The position numbers and the translations under genes are program-made. Positions 7,704-15,293 of a stretch of DNA of 64,000 bases are shown piece after piece; the first letter of the stretch is position 1, and the number at the start of each line of letters is the position of its first letter. The notes beneath the pieces are model-generated. The model was not told where the DNA came from, ran no database searches, and worked only from the letters and a program-made list of their open reading frames with translations. This DNA is from Pseudomonas syringae. GTDB lineage: Bacteria > Pseudomonadota > Gammaproteobacteria > Pseudomonadales > Pseudomonadaceae. Location: assembly GCF_023278085.1 (NCBI RefSeq), contig NZ_CP066265.1, forward strand, positions 3,738,001 through 3,802,000, in the 5' to 3' direction.

Positions 7704-8358
7704 CCGCACTCCCTCGCCTACCCAAGGCTACCCTCGCAATAACATCCGCCGCCATGCCTGCTCCGCAGGCATATAAGCCGCCAACACAATCCCCCTTGAC
7801 TGAATAAAAATCCGGCGCGGCGGAACCCGCGCAGCGGCCGGTTGTCCGACAAAACCTTACCCAGAACTCTGAAGCGCGCCCAAGCGTTAAGCCCGCGAGC
7901 GCCTCTCTCAATATTTCGATGTCGCCTCGGCGCGCCCAATTACCGCTCTTGGCCCGATGGACCTTAGGCACCTTGTGCCGAAGTGCCAGCGATGGGTGCA
8001 GGGCACTGCCCTGCCGCTAGGCGGGCGCGTAGCCCGCGATCCTCTGGAAAGCTGAGCGCAGCGAGCTGAGCCCTTGGGCGAAGGCATAATCATGTACCCA
8101 ACACGCGATACCCCGAACGACTCCGGAAGCCTCTTTCTTTACCCAACGGGGGTACTGTAGGGGGTTTAAAATTCCATTTAATTCAAATGCTTCCTGGACG
8201 TGGGCGAATTCCGCCGGCGCAGCCGAAAAATGGCGACAGAAAACGGACACAAACGTGGCGTTCTGCCGGTACGTCAGGGGGGAGTAAGGTTGGGAGAGGG
8301 AGTTTTTCAGACGCCAGGCGTGACCTGGCCTCGCATGGGGCGCGATATGTTCGGGGGG
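7704..8358. other. Hairpin-rich non-coding region between late activator and RepA-like gene (candidate ori/cos)
   Basis: About 655 bases without a convincing gene. It contains a series of perfect hairpins: ATGCCTGC/GCAGGCAT (7754-7772), GGCAC/GTGCC (7967-7979), GCAGGGC/GCCCTGC (7998-8014) and GCGGGC/GCCCGC (8021-8037). Then come a GCTGAGC direct repeat near 8051-8070 and an AT-rich patch near 8164-8190. It lies on the 3' side of the RepA-like gene, where IncFII-type plasmids carry their origin, and beside the portal end of the head genes, where P2 carries cos. No canonical DnaA box (TTWTNCACA) was seen. A minus-strand 77-codon GTG frame at 8017..8250 exists but is unsupported. Confidence 0.45.
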
Positions 8359-9249
8359 TTACGTGTCTTTCTTGACCTGGACACTTCGCAGCAGGCGGGC
8401 TAAGGCGTCGTCAGGCCCTGACGACCCACCACCAGGCGTTAATGGCGGTCGGTGCTGGCTGTTCGAGCTAGGGGCAGCCTGGGCGTCTGGAGACGCCTTG
8501 CGCGCCTCGCTCTGCTGCCACTTGCGCCTCGACGTCTCCCGCCGTAGGGTCTCAATAGATGCCTTCTCCTGTCGAACCGCACGAAGGGCACCAACCTCGC
8601 GTAACTGGCGCTCACGCTTCTTGATTGCAGCCTTCTTGGCCTTGTGCCAAAGGTACCGACAGCCGAGTTCACTGAAGAACTTTTCAGTGAACCGGATCAG
8701 GCATCGAGTACGAACCAGGTTCAAGCCTGCATTATCTTTCTCATCGAGCCGGACCTTCTCGATCCTTCGGTAGACTAGCCCTGCGATTTCAAGCCCACAG
8801 ATAAGCCGGTTAAGTGACGCTGGCGAAATATCGCTGTCCTCGGCAACACCGCACTGGGTGTTGAGAAAGAATTGTCCACGCTCTACGTCGAGCCAACCCA
8901 ATACACCTGTAGCCAGGTCCAGGCGCAACAACAATTGCTCAGCAACCCTAGAAAGCGCCACAAATGGCTCTGAACGCGTGCGACGGCTACCGTGGATAGT
9001 GTCAAGGCTCCGGAGGTATTTGCCACGCAGATCTAAGATCTGGCTGAGCCTGGAGAACGCCATGCGAACAAGAGGAATTTTCAGCTGATCAGCAGTTAGG
9101 TTCCGCTTTTCTCTGAAACGAGGGGGACGCACTGGCGCATGGAGCGCGGCGTGAGGATCTTTTTTGTCGCGAGGCGTGGCAGTAGGCCGGCCCTTTCCGG
9201 GGCTGGCCTTTCGATCGCGTGAGGGGATGTCCTTATCGAGAACTGTCAC
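8359..9249 (-). CDS. Plasmid IncFII-type RepA-like replication initiator
   Basis: 296 residues. The central part (about 65-205) has the wording and spacing I associate with IncFII RepA proteins: a conserved start (PLVRMAFSRLSQI), DLATGVLGWLDVERGQFFL, a winged-helix-like DISPASLNRLICGLEIAGLVY, then IRFTEKFFSELGC and a basic helix (KAKKAAIKKRERQL). Such proteins open the origin and load the replisome for theta replication. The N-terminus is basic and Pro-rich, and the C-terminus low complexity. It starts with GTG at 9249, with AGGTG upstream and five bases after the preceding stop, so it is the last gene of the cro operon. It occupies the place of the rolling-circle A gene of P2. Homology is judged by eye. 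Confidence 0.6.
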   Translation of the reverse strand: MTVLDKDIPSRDRKASPGKGRPTATPRDKKDPHAALHAPVRPPRFREKRNLTADQLKIPLVRMAFSRLSQILDLRGKYLRSLDTIHGSRRTRSEPFVALSRVAEQLLLRLDLATGVLGWLDVERGQFFLNTQCGVAEDSDISPASLNRLICGLEIAGLVYRRIEKVRLDEKDNAGLNLVRTRCLIRFTEKFFSELGCRYLWHKAKKAAIKKRERQLREVGALRAVRQEKASIETLRRETSRRKWQQSEARKASPDAQAAPSSNSQHRPPLTPGGGSSGPDDALARLLRSVQVKKDT

Positions 9250-9254
9250 AGACG

Positions 9255-9878
9255 CTAATTCACCTGATGAAGCAAGGTGACGCCTGGACGGTCGTCAATA
9301 ACTGTCTGAGCACGAGAACGCAGCTCACTGCAACGAGCCTCTACAGCCCGGAGCCGGTCGACAAACTCGGGTAGCTTTTCGAGGTCATCAATGTCGATCC
9401 GACCGTCCTCGAGGATCTCGCTACCGAGTTGCACTGTTGCCCCCAGGCGAGCCACCAATTGCCCGAACACACCGACGGGATTCCCGTCACCGTTCAATTC
9501 ACGCGCTCCCGTCAGACCGTGTCGGCTGGCCAGCTCGTTGATGCAGCGCTCTTGATGATCAGCGTCCAGAGAAAGAACCCATGATTCTTCAATCCAGCTC
9601 GGCAGATCGACCTCCCCGCTCAACCAACGGCCTAACCGGCGTAGCCAGGCTCCGGAGGCTTTCAAGAAAGCGACGGTGTCGTTTCCCTGGGCAAGCAGGG
9701 TGAAATCGGGAACGTCCTTGCTAACCGCTTTCTCAGGGACCAGGGAATGTAGCTGTACGCTCAATGACTGCGCAAAGTCGTCTTGGCTGAAACCAGTGCG
9801 CGCAATCATCTCTGCGGCGTGGGCCACAAGCACCTGATCCCGCGAGACCAATAGCTGTCCGGAGTTGGACATAGTCAC
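9255..9878 (-). CDS. Unknown prophage early/regulatory protein
   Basis: 207 residues, not recognised. It sits between the Cro-like gene and the RepA-like gene in one operon. Its GTG start (9878) overlaps the cro stop as GTGA, an alternative ATG being at 9872. It is acidic, with DVPDFTLLAQGNDTVAFLKASGAWLRRLGRWL in two helices, LPSWIEESWVLSLD, and a C-terminal helix-rich stretch with FVDRLRAVEARCSELRSRAQ that could form a coiled coil. Its place directly after cro and before the initiator is that of a CII-type regulator or replication accessory gene in temperate phages. That is context, not homology. Confidence 0.55.
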   Translation of the reverse strand: MTMSNSGQLLVSRDQVLVAHAAEMIARTGFSQDDFAQSLSVQLHSLVPEKAVSKDVPDFTLLAQGNDTVAFLKASGAWLRRLGRWLSGEVDLPSWIEESWVLSLDADHQERCINELASRHGLTGARELNGDGNPVGVFGQLVARLGATVQLGSEILEDGRIDIDDLEKLPEFVDRLRAVEARCSELRSRAQTVIDDRPGVTLLHQVN

Positions 9879-10099
9879 AGGAGCCTGCTGGCTTTAGCCT
9901 GCACGACGTTCACCGCTTTGTGATGCGGGAATGGGCGAAGCTCGTGCGCGGAGTAGGTACCGTCATCGTTGACTGTGACCATGATCTGACGCCCTAAACG
10001 GATCGCCTTGTGCACTGCTGCAGGGCTGATACCGAACGCTTCAGCAACCGATGCCTGACCGATCTTGGCGACCAGATCGGGCAATGGGATTTGATTCAT
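9875..10099 (-). CDS. Cro-like DNA-binding repressor
   Basis: 74 residues, the usual size of phage Cro proteins. The helix-turn-helix is VAKIGQASVAEAFGISPAAV (residues 10-29), followed by HKAIRLGRQIMVTVNDDG, which would be the turn and beta strand. It is divergent from the S24-type repressor gene, with the four palindromic operators (10131-10233) in between, as in lambda and P22 immunity regions. Its operon continues into the unknown gene and the RepA-like gene, so Cro would govern the early replicative transcript. Ribosome binding site (AGAGAG) is weak. Confidence 0.75.
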   Translation of the reverse strand: MNQIPLPDLVAKIGQASVAEAFGISPAAVHKAIRLGRQIMVTVNDDGTYSAHELRPFPHHKAVNVVQAKASRLL

Positions 10100-10130
10100 G
10101 GCAGAACTCTCTGACTGGATGTCTAAATGT

Positions 10131-10233
10131 TAACCTCCGGTAATTTTTTAAACAAGACGAAAGTAACCTTAGGTATCCATAAAAACGGAGAAGACGAACC
10201 CGCAGGTAATCTTTTTAGATTAACCTCCGGTTT
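10131..10233. promoter_or_regulatory. Repressor operator cluster between cro and cI (four copies)
   Basis: The motif TWACC-N3-GGTWA occurs as TAACCTCCGGTAA (10131-10143), TAACCTTAGGTAT (10164-10176), a half-degenerate AACCCGCAGGTAA (10197-10209) and TAACCTCCGGTTT (10221-10233). The first three starts are spaced 33 bases apart, about three helical turns, so the protein would bind one face of the DNA. Lying between divergent cro and cI genes, these are the expected OR-type operators. The same motif recurs at 12129-12186. Confidence 0.8.
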
Positions 10234-10246
10234 ATCATTGCCTCCT

Positions 10247-10966
10247 ATGACCAAAAAGCCCCCTCTCCCCCCCAAGCTATTAGCCGAATGCCAAGCGGCG
10301 AACGCCCTGTACCTGTCAAAAAAAAATGAGCTGAAGCTCAACAAAAGAAAGATAGCGGACGAGATAGGCGTCAGTCCTGCTGCAGTGGCGCACTACCTCA
10401 GCGGGACCAACGCATTGAATGCTAGGTTTGCATCCGCCCTGGCGAGGCTGTTAGGTGAACCAGTTGATCGGTTTAGTCCGCGCCTGGCAGCGGAGATTGC
10501 AGATCTGGCAGCTACGACCGATCACAGCAACGTGACCCCTATGGTGCAGCCTCGAAGGGAAGCGAAGGACTACCCACTTATTACTTGGGTTGACGCAGGC
10601 GCTGGGATTGAATCGGCGGGGGCCTATCCCTTGGGGATCGCTGATGAGTGGCTCAGCTCCACCGAGAATGCGGGGCCGAGTGGCTACTGGTTGAGGGTGA
10701 AGGGCAAGTCGATGACATCTGATACCCCGCCTACCTTCCCCGAAGGTACGCCCATCCTGATCCGGCCTGAAGGATTCGATATCATCAGCGGGAAATTCTA
10801 CATTGCCCGCCACACCGCTACAGGTGATACGACTTTCAAACAGTACATTTTGGACGCAGGTGTTGGTTACCTTGTGCCACTGAATCAGGCTTACCAAACC
10901 GTGCAGCTTGAGGGTAATTGGGAAATTATTGGCCGCGCCATAGATGCCAAAATCACAGGTATGTAA
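10247..10966 (+). CDS. CI-like phage repressor with S24 (LexA-type) autoprotease domain
   Basis: 239 residues from the ATG at 10247. The N-terminal HTH (NKRKIADEIGVSPAAVAHYL, about 32-51) binds DNA; the C-terminal half is an S24 peptidase with a self-cleavage dipeptide Ala117-Gly118 (WVDAGAG), nucleophile Ser155 (VKGKSM) and general base Lys198 (TTFKQY). All residues needed for RecA-stimulated cleavage are present, so induction by SOS is plausible. An in-frame ATG at 10127 would add 40 residues, but that stretch is the operator cluster, so I reject it. No Shine-Dalgarno sequence precedes 10247; a leaderless message, as for lambda cI, is possible. Downstream genes converge on it. Confidence 0.85.
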   Translation: MTKKPPLPPKLLAECQAANALYLSKKNELKLNKRKIADEIGVSPAAVAHYLSGTNALNARFASALARLLGEPVDRFSPRLAAEIADLAATTDHSNVTPMVQPRREAKDYPLITWVDAGAGIESAGAYPLGIADEWLSSTENAGPSGYWLRVKGKSMTSDTPPTFPEGTPILIRPEGFDIISGKFYIARHTATGDTTFKQYILDAGVGYLVPLNQAYQTVQLEGNWEIIGRAIDAKITGM

Positions 10967-10992
10967 CGGCCTATTCATACTCACTTAGACTG

Positions 10993-11244
10993 TCATGAGG
11001 AGCCCGGTGGCGTGCTATGCACAACAATGTGACCCTTGCCGATCCTGAAGTTCTTCATTACTGCAATGGCGACATTCCAAACTTCTTTGGCCACCTCTTC
11101 TCCAGCTTCAACGACGTTGCCTTCGTCATCGATGATAGCTAAACGTGCTGGCCTGCCATCGGTTGTCGTTAACTTGTATCCTGTCGTTACGTTGGCACTG
11201 ACACATCCTTTGGCCAAAGTACCTGTTTTTGGAATACCAATCAT
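10993..11244 (-). CDS. Small unknown prophage protein, last gene of a three-gene operon
   Basis: 83 residues beginning MIGIPKTGTLAKGC; function not recognised. The ATG at 11244 is chosen because a strong AGGAGGGG lies nine bases upstream and it overlaps the stop of the preceding gene as TAATG. The longer frame to 11337 lacks support. The product looks beta-rich (YKLTTTDGRPARLAIIDDEGNVV), then has a helix (EEVAKEVWNVAIAVMKNF). It ends 26 bases from the convergent end of the repressor gene. Confidence 0.65.
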   Translation of the reverse strand: MIGIPKTGTLAKGCVSANVTTGYKLTTTDGRPARLAIIDDEGNVVEAGEEVAKEVWNVAIAVMKNFRIGKGHIVVHSTPPGSS

Positions 11245-11489
11245 TAGTGTACCCCTCCTACTCGAATATCTGCGTATTGATTCACGATAAGAGCAATCGT
11301 GCTTGCGTGCATTGTGCGCAGTCCTTGCATTCCACAAATGGCCCCCCAGTCCCCGCTGCCAACAGCATCATCAAGAGCAACGTTTGCAACTCGATATCCT
11401 TCGATGCTGTCTACAAGCAATTTAAGAGTGCTAGGCTCGGTGATATTAATCTTTAGATTCATACCGTTTTCGTTTGGCGGAACATTCAT
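11244..11489 (-). CDS. Small unknown prophage protein, middle gene of a three-gene operon
   Basis: 81 residues starting MNVPPNENGMNLKIN. An AGGAAAGG sequence precedes the ATG at 11489 at normal distance. The stop is shared with the next start (TAATG), implying coupled expression in fixed ratio. No family was recognised. The protein has one hydrophobic helix-like stretch (TMHASTIALIVNQYAD) but no clear membrane segment. It begins 13 bases after the preceding gene ends. Confidence 0.65.
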   Translation of the reverse strand: MNVPPNENGMNLKINITEPSTLKLLVDSIEGYRVANVALDDAVGSGDWGAICGMQGLRTMHASTIALIVNQYADIRVGGVH

Positions 11490-11502
11490 CTACCTTTCCT
11501 CA

Positions 11503-12072
11503 TCAGCTTTTGTAATTACTGATAAATTCTCTAGTGCAGCCAATCAGCAATTGAAAAGCCAAGTCACTTGAGCGAGGAAGATGCATCGGTAAAGTCAGCG
11601 ACACGCCGCTCAACACAAATCGAAAATTTGGCCGCTTATAGCCCTGTAACGCCCCTTCAATCACGAGATACAAATCAGCTAGTTCAGCAGATGGGATTAG
11701 ATAGGAGCCGTGCTTCATTACGATAGCAATTCTTATTGTCCACTCCAGATCACATTGAGCATGCAGAATCACATCCGGACCTGGCGATTTTTCGACGTCT
11801 GAATTGACATGGTCTTCCATGACTTGAGTAATACGCTCTGGCGTTGCGCTGCTGCACGGGATAGCAACGGTTGTCGTTCGTCCAGCCATGGTCATCCAGA
11901 CGTGCCATTCCGACGAGCCTGGAATCACCATGAGTTGTGCGACGTCCATAACTTGGTCATAGGTGTCGTTAAGCGGATAGGCACAGACGAAGCCTGCCCT
12001 ACGTTGCTGGCTATTATCCAGCTGCACGATTAGGTGGGATCTTGCTTCCGAGGAAAGGGTTACCAGGTGCAT
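11503..12072 (-). CDS. Unknown prophage protein, first gene of a three-gene operon
   Basis: 189 residues, starting MHLVTLSSEARSHLIVQLD. Not recognised; mixed alpha/beta composition, no signal peptide or membrane helix visible. GGAG lies nine bases before the ATG at 12072. The only upstream intergenic sequence is the 117-base interval holding three near-perfect copies of the repressor operator motif, so expression in the lysogen is probably under the prophage repressor. Together with two small coupled genes downstream it forms a unit that converges on cI. Base composition is more AT-rich than the neighbouring host genes. Confidence 0.6.
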   Translation of the reverse strand: MHLVTLSSEARSHLIVQLDNSQQRRAGFVCAYPLNDTYDQVMDVAQLMVIPGSSEWHVWMTMAGRTTTVAIPCSSATPERITQVMEDHVNSDVEKSPGPDVILHAQCDLEWTIRIAIVMKHGSYLIPSAELADLYLVIEGALQGYKRPNFRFVLSGVSLTLPMHLPRSSDLAFQLLIGCTREFISNYKS

Positions 12073-12128
12073 CTTTAATCTCCGCTTTGATCGCTGCAGC
12101 GCCTGGCGCTGAACTGATGAGCGTAGAT

Positions 12129-12186
12129 TAACCTCAGGTAACGCAAATAAGCAATACCGCAGGTTACTTTTATTAACCTGCGGTAA
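12129..12186. promoter_or_regulatory. Second repressor operator cluster, upstream of the three-gene operon
   Basis: Three copies of TWACC-N3-GGTWA: TAACCTCAGGTAA (12129-12141), ATACCGCAGGTTA (12154-12166) and TAACCTGCGGTAA (12174-12186). They match the motif between cro and cI better than those sites match each other. The cluster sits 57 bases upstream of the minus-strand gene at 12072 and directly after the stop of the DUF1654-like gene, in the position of a promoter. Confidence 0.75.
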
Positions 12187-12189
12187 ACG

Positions 12190-12447
12190 TCAGCTCGGGT
12201 GCTGATTCGTCCATTTCAGTCGTGCGACTCCGCGTTCAACGCGGGTGACACGTACGCTTTCTTCAAGCTCCAGTTGCTCCAGGAACACGTCCCAGTCTGA
12301 CGCGCTCTCATCGGGTTGCTTGGCTATGGTTGTATGTCGGGTGTTTTGGGAAGCAGGACTATTGATCTGTCGGTAGATGCGCCTAAGCAGCCTTTGAAAG
12401 GGCGTGGACGGCTGGCGAGCGACACCTATAGGGACTTCCTGCAGCAT
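12190..12447 (-). CDS. DUF1654-like small protein, probably SOS-regulated
   Basis: 85 residues from the ATG at 12447 (MLQEVPIGVARQ), with TGGAGT before it. The pattern PFQRLLRRIYRQINSPASQ, then AKQPDESASDWDVFLEQLE, then VERGVARLKW resembles the small pseudomonad domain DUF1654 as I remember it. A LexA box (12466-12481) lies 18 bases upstream of the start, so transcription should rise after DNA damage. Genes in this setting in other temperate phages can be antirepressors (for example Tum of phage 186), but no such activity can be read from this sequence. The gene follows the recombinase and precedes the second operator cluster. Confidence 0.7.
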   Translation of the reverse strand: MLQEVPIGVARQPSTPFQRLLRRIYRQINSPASQNTRHTTIAKQPDESASDWDVFLEQLELEESVRVTRVERGVARLKWTNQHPS

Positions 12448-12465
12448 AAATACTCCAAAATGTAA

Positions 12466-12481
12466 CTGTATGAACGTACAG
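12466..12481 (-). promoter_or_regulatory. LexA (SOS) box upstream of the DUF1654-like gene
   Basis: CTGTATGAACGTACAG fits CTG-N10-CAG and is extended symmetrically to ACTGTA-N6-TACAGT. It compares well with the recA box at 26836-26851 in this same window (CTGTATAAGTAGACAG). It overlaps the likely promoter of the gene at 12190..12447 and lies 30 bases past the recombinase stop. Confidence 0.8.
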
Positions 12482-12510
12482 TATATTGACTGCGGCGAGG
12501 CACGCAACCG

Positions 12511-14130
12511 TCAGTCCCAATCCTCACTAGCGACCCAGGCACCTGTCTTACGGTTGATTTGCAAAAGCCTGTGTTGCCCCGTACGGGACAGCAACTGAAC
12601 ATCAATGAATTTGCTGGACCTGTCCTCTGCACCCATCCCGCGCATGAATACAACGATTCTTTCAAATGTATCCATCACGAGTTGCCGTACTTTCTCCCTG
12701 GAAGGATAATCTCCAGCGCGGACGAGTTCTGCCAGTTCAACCCAGCGATCTGCTTGAGCCGGCTTACCGGATCCGGACACAGCGGCAAGCTCATATTCGA
12801 GTTGCTGCACCCTTTTGAGCGCCTCGGCCTGCTCTGCTTCAAGCTCACGAGCCCTTCGAATGAAAGAGGTCGGAGCAGCACCACTTTCATCGGCAAGAAG
12901 AGCGTCCGTAATTTTGCCTAGCTGAACAGCATGCTTTTCAGCTGCCATTCTCGCTACAGCAAGTTGTTTGCGAACGCCTTGCCCTTCGTCTCCAACCTTC
13001 ATAAGGCGTTGCAGATTTATTTGATCAGAGCAAAACGTAAGGATCGCATTCTCAACAGGTACGACACTGCAAGACCCTCCAGCGCTACAGCCACCGTTTA
13101 CGCCATAGGAAACACAGTGGAGCCTGCGGTGCCCGTCAGAAATCGTGCCGTCGGCCTTCATGCGGGTCATCATGTTTTGACCCACGAGCGCCGTGCCGCA
13201 GTAACCACAATAGGTAATGCCGATACCTGTAATAATCCCAGGTATCTCACCATGTCCACGTCGGCGCAGGCGCTGACCAGCTAGGTGCTGAAGGTCTGCC
13301 CACTCTTCCTCGGAAAGCAGCCGAGGATAATAGTCTTCCAGCACAAACTCCTCGCCATCTATTGATAAGCTTTTAGCTCCTCTGAGCGCCTGCAGTTTGA
13401 TCAAACGATAGATGTGTTGTTTCGTTATCCCAGCTTTTGCGTAGTCCAGCCCTTCCTGATGCAATATCCGCGTTGCACGCGCTGCCCCCATCCCCTCCTG
13501 ATACAGCTCTAATGCGCGACGAACAGTCAGGACCCGCTCAGGGATCATTTCCCAGGCGCTGCCTGTCCATGTCAGCCACTGGGGATCCTTGCCATTGCGG
13601 ATCAGCCCCCTATATATACCGGCTTGCCAGCCTTGGCATAGCCGAATTATTGAGGCTTTCACGCGCTTACTCTTGGTATCCGATTCTTCGTGCGCCCGGA
13701 TCATTACGAGCAACGAATAAACTAGGTCCATAGGTTGCGCTTTCAACCCGGCACGGTTGTACTCTTTCCCGTCACTAGCCGTGACGACTGTGATGCCGGC
13801 ATTAATTATCTGGGCGAGTTGAGCCTGGGCTTGGATCGGCTCTGCGCGACTCAGGCGGTCCAAGCCTTCAACAACAAGAACTGATCCTGATGCGATGCGT
13901 CCGTCCTCGATCGCTCTGAGGAAAACGCCGAGGGCACCCTGCGTCACGTGCCGTTGGTGGTAAGCTGACAAACCCTCGTCCCGCATGGATAAGGATTCGT
14001 CCAACGACAATCCCTTATCTGCTGCCCAGCGTTGCGCATATTGCAACTGACGATCGGCGCTGCCACCAGATCCTTGCCGTGGGTCTGAGAAGCGAAGGTA
14101 GCTATACACTCGAGCTTCAAAATCAGTCAT
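12511..14130 (-). CDS. Large serine recombinase (prophage integrase)
   Basis: 539 residues from the ATG at 14130. The N-terminal resolvase domain begins VYSYLRFSDPRQGSGGSADRQ with catalytic Ser15. It is followed by a recombinase domain (about 175-290), a zinc ribbon with CGYCG and later Cys residues (about 305-345), and a coiled coil (about 385-460). This is the layout of phage-type serine integrases, which catalyse site-specific integration between attP and attB, with a directionality factor for excision. P2 itself uses a tyrosine integrase. Position near the right prophage border fits integrase function. A GTG at 14142 is an alternative start. Confidence 0.9.
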   Translation of the reverse strand: MTDFEARVYSYLRFSDPRQGSGGSADRQLQYAQRWAADKGLSLDESLSMRDEGLSAYHQRHVTQGALGVFLRAIEDGRIASGSVLVVEGLDRLSRAEPIQAQAQLAQIINAGITVVTASDGKEYNRAGLKAQPMDLVYSLLVMIRAHEESDTKSKRVKASIIRLCQGWQAGIYRGLIRNGKDPQWLTWTGSAWEMIPERVLTVRRALELYQEGMGAARATRILHQEGLDYAKAGITKQHIYRLIKLQALRGAKSLSIDGEEFVLEDYYPRLLSEEEWADLQHLAGQRLRRRGHGEIPGIITGIGITYCGYCGTALVGQNMMTRMKADGTISDGHRRLHCVSYGVNGGCSAGGSCSVVPVENAILTFCSDQINLQRLMKVGDEGQGVRKQLAVARMAAEKHAVQLGKITDALLADESGAAPTSFIRRARELEAEQAEALKRVQQLEYELAAVSGSGKPAQADRWVELAELVRAGDYPSREKVRQLVMDTFERIVVFMRGMGAEDRSSKFIDVQLLSRTGQHRLLQINRKTGAWVASEDWD

Positions 14131-14216
14131 TACAGCAACCACCCCAGAAGATTATGCTTTCAAGCACGGACAATCCCTCTTACTAGGAAGCTATTAATAA
14201 TTGAAATCATCGCTTA

Positions 14217-15275
14217 TTACTCTTGCTTTTCTTTTTTCATGGCTAAGTCCTTCACCCGATCAAGAACACTTCCTACAGATTCGAACATCTGTACCATATG
14301 ATTTACATCAGTAGATTTTAGCGCATTGAGTTCAGGCCAGCGAACGCTCTCCTCGAGTACTTTCAACATGAGTGCCCTAGCTTCAGCTTTCGCTGACTCT
14401 TGATCTCCAGAAAACTGCGCTATCGTATGGTAAGAAAGTAAATACCGGTCAAAGGTAGACTTTACCCTCATAAATTGCATGGATGAATCATTGAAATTGC
14501 GGTACTGCTTTAAAAACCAAGCAGCTAAAAACTCGACCACCAGAAACGTCAGCGAGCATGAAACCACTCCAAAAATCAGCGATCGATCTACACCCCAGAT
14601 GTGCGCTACAAGTTGCCACACAAAAATAGAACTTACATAAAAATAGATTCCACGACGGAGATACATAGTACCTGTATCAAGTAAACGAGAAGCTTTTTTA
14701 TCAGAAAGATCAATGTGTTGCTCTAGAGATTTTATTACACCAAGTATATGAGACTCAACCGGGTTAACTGAAGGCTTTGTAGGCTCATCTGTATCTTGCG
14801 TGAATGAAGCAGCATATCTTTCACGAAGCGCTTTATCAACAACCATCTTGTTTGACACAAACAGCTTTAGCTTTTCCATCTCATCATACAATTCTTTATT
14901 TTTTGATTTTTCATAATCAATATCTATAAAGCCTCTATCCGTGAGCCTACTTCTTTTCGACATATCTGCAGCAATTCGAGTCAACAAATAAACAAAACCA
15001 ATCAACAATACAAAAAGCGTTACAGCCCTATTCGGATTTATAGAGTGTATCTTGTCCAATATTTCAACTACCAAGTCCGCATAAATATCAGACGGTACCA
15101 ACAAAAGAACAACACTAAAAAAACCCGCAATCGTTGCTATCATCAAACTTATAAAGGGTATCTCCTTTGGTGCTCGACTTACCCATCTATAGACCGGGCT
15201 TTTTGGGTGTTTCTTAAAATCGCCAATTGACGACCCCTCTACGGGCTTATTTTGCTGAAGGTCATCTATTAGCAT
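14217..15275 (-). CDS. AT-rich four-helix membrane protein of unknown function at the prophage edge
   Basis: 352 residues from the ATG at 15275, which has AGGGA before it. Four likely membrane helices form two pairs, about residues 40-60 and 84-103, then two between about 205 and 260. A charged central domain of roughly 100 residues and a charged C-terminal tail (ending MKKEKQE) lie outside the membrane, probably in the cytoplasm. Base composition is distinctly AT-rich compared with both phage structural and host genes, a sign of recent transfer. It lies between the integrase and rimO, a common site for phage-borne accessory genes. No family was recognised; exclusion or defence is possible but not shown. 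Confidence 0.7.
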   Translation of the reverse strand: MLIDDLQQNKPVEGSSIGDFKKHPKSPVYRWVSRAPKEIPFISLMIATIAGFFSVVLLLVPSDIYADLVVEILDKIHSINPNRAVTLFVLLIGFVYLLTRIAADMSKRSRLTDRGFIDIDYEKSKNKELYDEMEKLKLFVSNKMVVDKALRERYAASFTQDTDEPTKPSVNPVESHILGVIKSLEQHIDLSDKKASRLLDTGTMYLRRGIYFYVSSIFVWQLVAHIWGVDRSLIFGVVSCSLTFLVVEFLAAWFLKQYRNFNDSSMQFMRVKSTFDRYLLSYHTIAQFSGDQESAKAEARALMLKVLEESVRWPELNALKSTDVNHMVQMFESVGSVLDRVKDLAMKKEKQE

Positions 15276-15293
15276 GATCAATCCCTGAAAGAT

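Noticed and set aside
7675..7971. Minus-strand 98-codon frame after the Ogr-like gene
   Set aside because: Overlaps the end of the Ogr-like gene on the other strand, no ribosome binding site, composition typical of GC-rich shadow frames.
8017..8250. Minus-strand 77-codon frame (GTG start) in the non-coding stretch
   Set aside because: No ribosome binding site, and most of it overlaps the hairpins. It looks rather protein-like in composition, so it could be revisited, but I cannot support it.
10127..10246. N-terminal extension of the CI-like repressor
   Set aside because: The stretch consists of the operator cluster and has no domain similarity; the HTH domain starts after 10247.
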